Made by a program: the position numbers and the translations under genes. Shown piece after piece: positions 50,593 to 64,000 of a stretch of 64,000 nt of DNA (position 1 is its first letter; each line of letters opens with the position of its first letter). A model generated the notes under the pieces. It worked only from the letters and a program-made list of their open reading frames with translations, was not told where the DNA came from and did not search any database. The stretch covers positions 1 through 64,000 of the forward strand of contig NZ_JACHIN010000018.1 in the NCBI RefSeq assembly GCF_014203235.1, given 5' to 3'. This DNA is from Nonomuraea endophytica. GTDB lineage: Bacteria > Actinomycetota > Actinomycetes > Streptosporangiales > Streptosporangiaceae.

Positions 50593-51627
50593 TCACTGCC
50601 TCAACACGATTTTTCCAAGCTTGTCAGAAGATTTGAGATATGTGAGTGCATCGCGAATTTCCTCCAGCCCGAATTCCCGCGCCACGACCGGGCGCAATCC
50701 GGCCTCCGCGGCGGCCACGAGGCTCTCGAACTCCGCCAGGGTGCCCGTGGTCGAACCCAGGATCTCGAGCTGCCGCACGAACACCCGGGGCAGGTTGAGC
50801 GGCACGTTCACCCCGGTCGTGGCCCCGCAGGTCACCACCCGGCCGCCGATCGTCGCCGAGCGCAGGGACTCGTCGAAGGTCGCCGCGCCCACGTGGTCGA
50901 TCACCACGTCGGCGCCGTCGCCGTCGGTGTGATCGATGACGTTCCTGGAGAACATGTCGGAGGAGAAGACCCCATCCGCCCCGAGCGCGCGTAGCTGCTC
51001 GCTCTTGCCGAGGTCGCGGGTCGTGGCCAGCACCCGCGCGCCCAGATGCGCGCCGATCAGCACCGACGCCGTCCCGACGGCGCCGCTGGCGCCCACGACC
51101 AGCAGCGTCTCACCGGCCGTCAGCCGTCCGCGCGAGGTCAGCATCCGCCACGCGGTGAGAAAGGCCAGCGGCAGCGCGCCCGCCTCGGCCCATGACAGCG
51201 CCGCCGGCTTGCGCACGAGGTTGCGCGCCGGAAGCTGCACCACCTCACAGGCGGTGCCGTCGGAATGCTCACCGAGTACGGCGAAGCCACTGCAGAAGAC
51301 GTGGCGGCCCGCTCTGCAGTTCGCGCATCTCCAGCAGGCGGCCACCGGGTAGAGCACCACCTCGTCACCCGGCGACCAGTCCGCCGCGGCGCTGGCCACG
51401 ATCTCCCCGGCGCCGTCGGCGGCGATGACGCGGGGCGTGCGCACCCGCTGGGTCCCGGTCACCGTCCAGAGGTCGAGGTGGTTCAGGGCGGAGGCGCGCA
51501 GCCGTACGTTCACCTTGCCCGGCGGAGGGTCGGGCACCGAACGTTTGTGCAGGCGGACGCCCTCAGGCCCCCGCGGTTCCTCCAGTACGGCACAGCGGCC
51601 GTGGCTGGTCACCATCGCGGTCGACAT
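50593..51627 (-). CDS. Zinc-type medium-chain dehydrogenase/quinone oxidoreductase
   Basis: 344 residues. The GroES-like domain has 'LNHLDLWTVTGTQ' and the structural-zinc cysteines in 'CWRCANCRAGRHVFC'. The Rossmann part has 'LLVVGASGAVGTASVLIGA', and NAD(P) would bind there. The catalytic zinc Cys seen in true alcohol dehydrogenases is not obvious in the first 60 residues, so it may act as an enoyl or quinone reductase. Starts in a TGATG overlap with the SagB gene with GGAGGAGG upstream; last biosynthetic gene of the operon. Confidence 0.85.
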   Translation of the reverse strand: MSTAMVTSHGRCAVLEEPRGPEGVRLHKRSVPDPPPGKVNVRLRASALNHLDLWTVTGTQRVRTPRVIAADGAGEIVASAAADWSPGDEVVLYPVAACWRCANCRAGRHVFCSGFAVLGEHSDGTACEVVQLPARNLVRKPAALSWAEAGALPLAFLTAWRMLTSRGRLTAGETLLVVGASGAVGTASVLIGAHLGARVLATTRDLGKSEQLRALGADGVFSSDMFSRNVIDHTDGDGADVVIDHVGAATFDESLRSATIGGRVVTCGATTGVNVPLNLPRVFVRQLEILGSTTGTLAEFESLVAAAEAGLRPVVAREFGLEEIRDALTYLKSSDKLGKIVLRQ

Positions 51628-52922
51628 CAAACTCCTCCTCCATTGGCACGACCCGGCCTGCTCCCGAGCACGAGTTCGCCCACGCTGGCCTCGGCCAGCG
51701 GGTCCAGGCCGGTGGCGGCGGCGAAGGCCGTCGCGTCGCCGTCGCCCAGGGCGCAGACCGCCAGCCCCATCGCGGTCGCCACGGTGTACACGAGCTGCTG
51801 AACCACGCCGACGTGTTTGAGAATCAGGGCATACGACATGCCCCGGTAGGTACGCATGAGCCTGCCGAAGCGGGCGGTGATGACCAGCAGCACCTGGGGC
51901 TGATGCTCGGTTCCCGCGACGAGGGCGGCGTGCGCGAGCAGGTCGCCGGCGCGGTCGCTCACGGTCCTGAGCCGGTGCTCCTGCGGGTCGTAGTGGTAGA
52001 CGCCGGGATCGAGACCCGCGACGTTGCGCACCACGGGGTAGATCTCCAGCTCGTAGGCCGAGCCGCCCGAGGGGTAGGGCCGGCTCAGGAACTCGGATCC
52101 ATTGCGCTGGATGAGCCAGCGGTTGCGGGCGCAGCGGTACAGGAGGTGCCCGAGCTGGCGGACGGTGAGCGGGCTGTCCTCGTCGTGGTCGCGGACGGTC
52201 CGCCGTTTCTCCAGGACGGCGGTGAGCGTCTGGTCGGTTCGCCGCAGTTCGGCCATGTCCGGTTTGGCGAGGGCGATGCCTTCACCCCGGAAGCGCTCAT
52301 GGCGCGCCGGAAGCTCGGCGAAGCGTTCCTTGCCCCAGGAGGAGCGGCCGAAGGCGGCGCTCCGGTGCGCGCCGGGGACGCGCGTCTGCTGGTGGAAGGC
52401 CAGCTCGTGCGGCGTCCACTGGGCCGTCGTGAGCTGCGCCGACTCCGCCTCGCCGGCGGTCATGCCCGCCCAGTCGAGGTAGTGGCCCAGCTCTCCGTCT
52501 CCGGCGAGCAGCGCGGCGAGGTCCTGCGGCCGCGTCACCCGCACCGAGCACCAGGCGTTGGCCGACTCCAGCGCGTACTCCCGGCCGGTCCGGCGGAGCA
52601 CGACCAGTTCCGACAGCGGGCGGCCGGGTCCGCCGCCCGGCGGCCTGGGGGGTGGGCAGGACTGGGGATGCAGCGTCAGGACGGGCGTGCCGTCGTCCCC
52701 GTTCACGACGAGCGACAACCAGCCCTGGCGCCACAGCCGCGTGATCGGGCCGTCGTCGTCGAACGGCACGCCCGCGCCGGCCAGCGCTTCGAGAGTCGAG
52801 GGGTCGCCGGTCCGCCCGACGTGGTGGCAGAGCGCTCCCGACCGGGAGGCCAGGCGGTATCCGCCTTCTCCCGTGCGCTCCAGGACCACGTCGGGACGGA
52901 GCACGACCGATTCACGGTTCAT
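51627..52922 (-). CDS. SagB-type FMN-dependent dehydrogenase (thiazoline/oxazoline oxidase candidate)
   Basis: 431 residues. The C-terminal nitroreductase-fold domain (about 220-425) has the SagB/McbC pattern 'VLEKRRTVRDHDEDSPLTVR', 'YPSGGSAYELEIYPVV', 'PGVYHYDPQEHRLRTV' and 'MSYALILKHVGVVQQLVYTV'. The N-terminal 200 residues are a partner domain as in stand-alone SagB proteins. In NRPS pathways, such flavoenzymes oxidise thiazolines or oxazolines to aromatic rings, and the adjacent NRPS has a Cy domain. ATGA overlap with RidA; no SagC/D cyclodehydratase is present, so a peptide RiPP role is unlikely. Confidence 0.85.
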   Translation of the reverse strand: MNRESVVLRPDVVLERTGEGGYRLASRSGALCHHVGRTGDPSTLEALAGAGVPFDDDGPITRLWRQGWLSLVVNGDDGTPVLTLHPQSCPPPRPPGGGPGRPLSELVVLRRTGREYALESANAWCSVRVTRPQDLAALLAGDGELGHYLDWAGMTAGEAESAQLTTAQWTPHELAFHQQTRVPGAHRSAAFGRSSWGKERFAELPARHERFRGEGIALAKPDMAELRRTDQTLTAVLEKRRTVRDHDEDSPLTVRQLGHLLYRCARNRWLIQRNGSEFLSRPYPSGGSAYELEIYPVVRNVAGLDPGVYHYDPQEHRLRTVSDRAGDLLAHAALVAGTEHQPQVLLVITARFGRLMRTYRGMSYALILKHVGVVQQLVYTVATAMGLAVCALGDGDATAFAAATGLDPLAEASVGELVLGSRPGRANGGGV

Positions 52923-53314
52923 GCCAGCGCGGTGACTTCCAGCTCGACCACGAGCCCGGGGAAGGCGAGGCCGGACACCTGGAGCATGGTTCCGGGCGGG
53001 GCGATGCCCGCCGCCTCAAGACGCCGGCCCATGACGCCCACGTGCTGGAGGAACTGCTCCACGTCCGTGGTGTACATGTTCAGCCGGACCACGTCGGACA
53101 GCTTCATCCCCGCCTCGTGCAGGATGGTCTCCACGTTGTCCAGGCAGAGCCCGATCTGCGCCGCCATGTCGCCGGCGTGGGCGACCTCGCCGTTCTCGTC
53201 CAGCGACGTCTGGCCGGCGCACACGAGCATGCGGCTGTGTCCCTCGACCAGTTCGGCCTGGTGAAAGCCGAACTTGATGTTCCACTCCCAGGGGTTAACG
53301 GCTGTGCGCTTCAT
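52919..53314 (-). CDS. RidA family (Rid/YjgF) protein
   Basis: 131 residues. Rid signatures are 'RMLVCAGQTSLDENGEVAHA', 'QIGLCLDNVETILHEAGMKL' and 'VVRLNMYTTDVEQF', with the Arg that anchors imine substrates in the last segment. RidA hydrolyses reactive enamines/imines. In this cluster it could protect or process an imine intermediate. ATG 53314 has GGGAG upstream and lies 20 bp inside the previous gene. Confidence 0.85.
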   Translation of the reverse strand: MKRTAVNPWEWNIKFGFHQAELVEGHSRMLVCAGQTSLDENGEVAHAGDMAAQIGLCLDNVETILHEAGMKLSDVVRLNMYTTDVEQFLQHVGVMGRRLEAAGIAPPGTMLQVSGLAFPGLVVELEVTALA

Positions 53315-54095
53315 GTGACGATCTCCCTGCAAAGGTGTCGATGGCGTTCGCCAGAAGGGCGGGCGCCCCTTCCATGGCCCGGTGAGACTGGCCGGGCAGT
53401 ACCTCACCCGACGCGTACGGCAGGAGGCGCTCGATCCGCGCCGCGGCGTCGCGCAGCTCCCGCGTGCTTCGATCTCCCGTGAGCAGCAGCGTGGGCACCG
53501 TCAGCGCGGCCAGCCGCGCGTGGTCGAGCGCGTAGTGGTGCGTGGCGTCGATCTCGCGGGCGATGGTGTCGGCGACGGCGGCCCGCTCGGTGAAGCCGGG
53601 GATGCGTCTGAGCAGCTTGACGAGCCCGGGGTCCAGCCCGGTCACCTCGACCAGGAAGAGGCAGAGCGCCTCCTCCAGGCGGCCTTGGGCGCACAGCTCG
53701 CCGACCCTGGCCGACACGCCGGAGTAGTCGGCGGTGCCGGCCACGGGGACGGGCGGCTCGTAGAGAACCAGGCGTTCCAGGGAGGCCGGCTCGCGCAGGG
53801 CCGCCTCCAGCGCGCAGATCGCGCCGAACGAGTGCCCGACGAGCGTCGCGGGACCGATGCGGTCGAGCACGGCCACGATGTCGCCGGCCTCGGCGGCGAT
53901 GGTGTGCCCGGCCGCGTCGCCGGAGCCGCCGCGGCCCCGCCGGTCCATGGCGTGGACGTGGTAGCGGTCCGTCAGCAGCGGCACCACCTGGCGCCAGCAG
54001 GCCTGGTCGTCACCCGTCCCGTGCACCAGCAGGATCGCGGGTCCGGAACCGGTGCGGGTGACGTCGATCGAGATCCGTCTGGAGTGGACTCTCAT
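53295..54095 (-). CDS. Alpha/beta hydrolase (Ser-type) of the NRPS cluster
   Basis: 266 residues. 'AILLVHGTGDDQACWRQV' carries the oxyanion HG, 'LVGHSFGAICALEAAL' has the nucleophile Ser, 'LLTGDRST' the acid and 'LPGQSHRAME' the catalytic His. It starts in an ATGA overlap with the second NRPS gene. Because the NRPS thioesterase looks like an editing type, this enzyme may release or trim the product. Confidence 0.85.
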   Translation of the reverse strand: MRVHSRRISIDVTRTGSGPAILLVHGTGDDQACWRQVVPLLTDRYHVHAMDRRGRGGSGDAAGHTIAAEAGDIVAVLDRIGPATLVGHSFGAICALEAALREPASLERLVLYEPPVPVAGTADYSGVSARVGELCAQGRLEEALCLFLVEVTGLDPGLVKLLRRIPGFTERAAVADTIAREIDATHHYALDHARLAALTVPTLLLTGDRSTRELRDAAARIERLLPYASGEVLPGQSHRAMEGAPALLANAIDTFAGRSSHEAHSR

Positions 54096-56565
54096 GACAC
54101 CTTCTCCGCCTCCGCCTCCAGCTCCTCGCTCAGCAGCCAGAGCAGCCGCTCGCGCTGGGAGGCGATGAAGAAGTGGCCGCCGTTCAGTACCTGCATCTGG
54201 AACCCGCCCGCGGTCTGCTCGCCCCAGCCCAGGACGTCCTCGATGAGCGCCTCGTCGTCCTGGCTGCCGGCGAAGGCGGTGATGGGGCACTCCAGCGGCT
54301 CGTCGGCCGCGTACTGGTAGGTCTCGTGCATGGCGAAGTCGGCGCGCAGGGCCGGGAGCAGCAGCGGACGCAGGCGCTCGTCGTCGACCAGGCTCTGGTC
54401 GGTGCCGCCCAGGGCGCCGACGTGCGCGAGAAGGGCGTCGTCGGGCAGCAGGTGCGCACGGGCGGTGACCGGCGTCTGCGGAGCGGCTGAGCCGGAGACC
54501 AGCAGGCCCGCCGGTTCCGGGTGGGCGTTCCTGCGCAGCCATCGCGCCGTCTCGAACGCCACGATCGCGCCCAGGCTGTGGCCGAACAGGTACGTACGCG
54601 GGTGCGGGTCGGCGGCCAGTTTCGGGCCGAGCCCGCCCACCAGTTCGGCGACCCACTCCAGCGGACGTTCGTCCAGCCGTGGCCCGCGGCCGGGCGGCTG
54701 CACGCACACCAGCTCGACGTGGTCGGGCAGGAGGTCACCCCAGGAGGCGTAGGCGCTGAGGCCGCCGCCGGCGAAGGGGAAGCACACCAGCCTGACCAGC
54801 GGCCGCTCCGGCCCGCTCACCCGGACCAGCACGTTGCCGGGCTGTGTGGCCGCGGAGACCAGGCCGGACAGCGCGCGCAGCGTGGGCCGCTCGTAGAACG
54901 CGGTGAGGTCGATCTTGACGCCGCGCCGCTCCTCGATCTCCAGGATCATGCGCGCCGCCAGGAGGGAGTGGCCGCCCAGCTCGAAGAAGTCGTCGTCGAT
55001 CCCGACGCTTTCGCATTCCAGCAGCTCACACCAGATGCCGCTGAGCTCGTCCTCGCCTGCCGGGTCCGGCACGGACGAGGAGGAGGTACGGCGCGGCGCC
55101 GGCAGGACCGTACGATCGACCTTGCCGGTGACGGTACGCGGCAACCGGTCGAGCAGCACGAACTCGGCGGGCAGATGGGCACGCGGCAGCCGTACGGCAA
55201 GAGCCCGGTGCAGGTCCGGCACGGCCGAGCCGTCGACCCCCGCGAGGTAGGCGACCACGCGCGAGTCGTCGCCGATCGCCACCACGGCCACCTCGCCGGC
55301 GCCCGCCTCCGCCGCGACCACGGCCTCCACCTCGTCGAGGTTGACGGCCTGGCCGCGGACCTTGACCTGGCGGTCGGCCCGCCCTGCCAGGACCAGCTCG
55401 CCGCCGGCGTCGATGCTGCCCAGGTCGCCCGTGCGGTACATGCGGGCTCCGGGCTCGCCGGCGAACGGGTCGGGCAGGAAGCTGCTCGCGGTCAGGGCCG
55501 GTTCGGCCAGATAGCCGCGCGCCAGCCGCCGCCCGCCGACGTGGACGACGCCGACGTCGCCGTCGGGCAGCCGTTCGCCTGATTCGTCCAGCACGTAGAC
55601 GGGGGCGTCGCCCAGCGGACGGCCCACCGACTCGCCGCGGCCCAGCCGCCCGGTGATGTGCGTGGTCTCGGTGGAGCCGTAGGTGATCGCGATCGTGAAG
55701 GGCGGGTCGGTGCCGGCGCCGAGCCGGAACCGCTCGCCCGTGGTGAGCAGCAGCCTCAGCGGGCCGTCCGCCGGCCAGCTCAGCTCGCACAGGGGCACGG
55801 CCAGGGTCGGGACCAGGTGGATGACGGTGATCCGCTCCTGGAGGATCCAGTCGCGCAGCCGCTGCGGCACCAGCAGGGTCTCGGCGTCCGGGATGAGCAC
55901 CGTCGCGCCCGTCGCCAGAGCCGGCCACAACTCGTTGACCAGCGACACCCCGAACCCCGGTGACGAGCACCAGGCCACGCGGTCGTCAGCGGTGAAGCCG
56001 AACTCCTCCCGGGCCAGGGCCACACAGTCGCTGACGCTCTCGTGCCTGCTCACCACCGCCTTGGGGGTGGTGAGCGAGCCGGAGGTGTAGACGACGTGCG
56101 CGGCGCTGTCCGGGGTGACGCGGACGTCCTCGAGGTCGTCGGCGGGCAGGCCGGCGATGATGTGCCGGTCGGCGTCCAGCCTGACGGCGCGCACGCCGAG
56201 CTCCCGCACGGCGGGCAGGAGCTGGGCGGCGAGGTCGCAGCCGACCGTCGAGGTGATCAGCACCCGTACGCCGCAGGCGCGGACCTGGGCCAGGATGCGC
56301 TCCAGGGGCGCCGCGGGGTCGAGCAGGACGGGCGCGGCGCCCGCCTTCACGATGGCGAGCGCGGACACCACCGCGTCGGGGGAGCGGGACAGGCAGGTGC
56401 CCACGGGTTCGTCCGCGGCCACGCCCAGGCTTCTCAGCAGGCGGGCCACCTGGTTGGCGCGGGCGTTGAGCCGGCCGTAGGTCAGCACCGCGGAGCCGGA
56501 CACCACGGCCGGCTCGCCGGGGCCACGCCGTACCCGCTCCTGGATCAGGGAGTGCACAGAGCTGG

Positions 56566-56569
<4 letters not shown>
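54092..56569 (-). CDS. NRPS protein: A-PCP-thioesterase (type II-like), no condensation domain
   Basis: 825 residues from GTG 56569 (GTGA overlap). A domain at about 10-490: core A3 is unusual ('YTSGSLTTPKAV'), the pocket strand reads 'SPGFGVSLVNELWP' (204-216) with no Asp at the position that usually binds the alpha-amino group, 'ITYGSTETTH' and A10 Lys in 'TGKVDR'. PCP at about 505-575 with Ser535 in 'LGGHSL'. The C-terminal domain (about 590-815) has 'CFPFAGGGLSAYASW', nucleophile Ser665 in 'GHSLGA' and 'GGHFF', the signature of type II editing thioesterases. No C domain is present, so how its unit is added to the chain is unclear. Confidence 0.9.
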
Positions 56570-62780
<6,211 letters not shown>

Positions 62781-62784
<4 letters not shown>

Positions 62785-62978
62785 AGTCCTCGCACCTCGT
62801 CACACATCAGCCGCCCGGCTCGCGCGAAGTCGCCGCGTGCCATATCCACGAATCGAACCCGCACCTCTTCGGGCCTGGCGCCCAGCGTCGCCTCGGCCGA
62901 CTTGGTGACCTCTTCTGCGAACCTGCGGCGCTGCTCCAGGCTCTTGCCTTCGAGCATGAGCACCGTGATGAACGGCAT
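62781..62978 (-). CDS. 4-OT family tautomerase in the NRPS cluster
   Basis: 65 residues beginning Met-Pro, the N-terminal catalytic proline of 4-oxalocrotonate tautomerase. 'MPFITVLMLEGKSLEQRRRF' and 'LGARPEEVRVRFVDM' fit the single-unit family. It overlaps the NRPS start by 4 bp (ATGA), so it is made with the NRPS. It could tautomerise an enol/keto intermediate. Not similar in length to the tautomerase at 12870-13289. Confidence 0.85.
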
Positions 62979-62999
62979 CGGGGCATTCCCTTCCAGCCG

Positions 63000-64000
63000 T
63001 CAGCGGAGCTGACCGGCCACGTCTTGGATGAACCGGGTGATCATGGCGACCTTGTCCGGCACGCCGTACAAGGTGAAGGACACGGCGTCGGCGCCGACCT
63101 CGGCCAGGGCGGCCAGACGCTCCGCGCAGCGCGCGGGCGGACCGTAGATCGCGAAGCAGTCGATCAGGTCGGGGGACAGGTCGCGGGCGTGTTCCGCGCC
63201 CTTGGCCTCGTGCTGGTCCCACTGGTAGCGCTCGGCCAGCTTGGCCATCTCGTCCACGACGCCACCGGGCAGTGCGGCGGCGAGTTCGCGGTTGACCGGC
63301 TCCGTGCGGCTGACCGCCGAGCGCCACAGGAAGAAGGCCGAGGTGGCGGCGTAGGAGCGGACGAACTCCCTGGCGTAGTCCTCGTCGTCGTGGACGAACA
63401 GGGCGCCGCGGCTCCACAGCTCGAGGTCGGCCGGGCGCCGGCCGGCCTGCGCGGCGCCCTCGGCCACTCTGGCACGCTTCCACTGCGTGATCCACGGATC
63501 CAGCCCCGGCAGGAACACGCCGTCGGCGACGCGGCCGGCCAGCTGGCAGCTCCGCGCGCCGTGCGTGCCCAGCACGACCGGCATGCTCCTGCGCGACCAC
63601 CCCGACTTCATCGGCGCCCCGTGCCAGGACGTCTCCTCCCCGGCGACGAACGCGCGGAAGAAGGAGACCAGGTCGTCCAGCTCGCCCAGGGGCCTCGGGG
63701 TGTGGCCCACCATGGCCACCGCGCTGCCGCCGGCGCCGATCCCGAGAAACGCGCGGCCGCCGGAAAGCTCGTCGATCGTCGCCATCGTGTTGGCCAGCAC
63801 GGCGGGGTGGCGGATATAGGGATTGGTGACCGCGTGCCCGAGCTTGATCCGGGTGGTTCCGGCCGCAGCCAAAGCCATCATGACCGTCGAGTCGCGGCAC
63901 AGGTTCTGCGACTCGATGAAGGTGCAGTGCTCGTAACCGAGTTCGTCCGCCGATACCGCGACAACGGCTGCCTGTTGAGCGGCCAAAGTGCGCCCGATGC
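63000..64000 (-). CDS. LLM-class (luciferase-like) flavin oxidoreductase, 5' end off-window
   Basis: At least 333 residues; the frame remains open at the right edge (it is continuous upstream through 'IGRTLAAQQAAVVAVSADEL'), so the N-terminus is missing. Luciferase-like features are 'AAAGTTRIKLGHAVTNPYIR', 'SGGRAFLGIGAGGSA' and 'GRVADGVFLPG'. Relatives use FMNH2 or F420. 21 bp separate it from the tautomerase, so it is probably in the same operon. A TTG at 63986 is not considered the start. Confidence 0.85.
   Translation of the reverse strand, partial: IGRTLAAQQAAVVAVSADELGYEHCTFIESQNLCRDSTVMMALAAAGTTRIKLGHAVTNPYIRHPAVLANTMATIDELSGGRAFLGIGAGGSAVAMVGHTPRPLGELDDLVSFFRAFVAGEETSWHGAPMKSGWSRRSMPVVLGTHGARSCQLAGRVADGVFLPGLDPWITQWKRARVAEGAAQAGRRPADLELWSRGALFVHDDEDYAREFVRSYAATSAFFLWRSAVSRTEPVNRELAAALPGGVVDEMAKLAERYQWDQHEAKGAEHARDLSPDLIDCFAIYGPPARCAERLAALAEVGADAVSFTLYGVPDKVAMITRFIQDVAGQLR

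Noticed and set aside
51627..52922. RiPP thiazole/oxazole-modified microcin cluster based on the SagB-type protein
   Set aside because: No SagC/SagD cyclodehydratase or precursor peptide is present, while the adjacent NRPS has its own Cy domain.

Overview
The window is very GC-rich actinobacterial DNA with GTG and TTG starts, many 4-bp stop/start overlaps, and families common in Streptosporangiales and their relatives: CU044_5270 proteins beside ECF sigma factors, DUF1772, DUF899, and a neutral zinc metallopeptidase-like secreted protein. The order Streptosporangiales (Nonomuraea/Streptosporangium type) is an inference. I saw no rRNA, tRNA, intact transposase or convincing CRISPR array.

Layout. 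(1) Positions 1-4270 are a gene graveyard: a broken winged-helix ORF, a truncated FG-GAP protein joined to a SnoaL-like fragment, a broken HAD gene, an IS701-type transposase remnant, and one intact-looking secreted protein of the zinc metallopeptidase family that has lost its zinc ligands. (2) 4271-10454 holds a TetR regulator divergent from an alpha/beta hydrolase and an MFS pump, then a DUF1772-carboxylesterase fusion and a DUF899 protein. (3) 10919-23200 is mixed: an ECF sigma/CU044_5270 pair, a Tn3 remnant, a tautomerase, a MerR regulator with a very clear dyad in front of a frameshifted SnoaL-like gene, a deleted SDR, a WD40 fragment, a triple-S1 protein, a HAD protein, and a lower-GC patch with a DUF4240 gene. 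(4) 23209-33841 holds a LuxR-type two-component system divergent from an S41 peptidase, an MFS/TetR pair, a second ECF sigma/CU044_5270 pair, small envelope proteins, a methyltransferase and a MarR regulator. (5) 33825-40549 is a lipid-modification locus: a membrane protein divergent from a tightly coupled operon of FAD oxidoreductase, DUF1365, two CFA-synthase-like methyltransferases, DUF1295 and SDR. (6) 40566-48985 is accessory: a 41-aa membrane protein, an FAD monooxygenase/MarR operon, two truncated genes (CocE-type hydrolase and GlxA/AraC regulator) meeting head to head, an XRE regulator, an MFS pump and a DUF711 protein. (7) 49027-64000 is a nonribosomal peptide cluster on the minus strand that runs off the right edge.

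The NRPS cluster is the most interesting part. Read in transcription order it encodes a luciferase-like flavin oxidoreductase, a 4-OT tautomerase, an NRPS (C-A-PCP-Cy-A-PCP), a second NRPS protein (A-PCP-TE), an alpha/beta hydrolase, a RidA protein, a SagB-type dehydrogenase, a zinc alcohol dehydrogenase and an MFS exporter. The Cy domain plus an A domain with a cysteine-like pocket predicts a thiazoline, and SagB could oxidise it to a thiazole. The other two A domains lack the aspartate that normally holds the substrate alpha-amino group, the N-terminal C domain has a degenerate HHxxxDG motif, and the last protein has no C domain and ends in a type II-like thioesterase. I do not recognise this as a known pathway.
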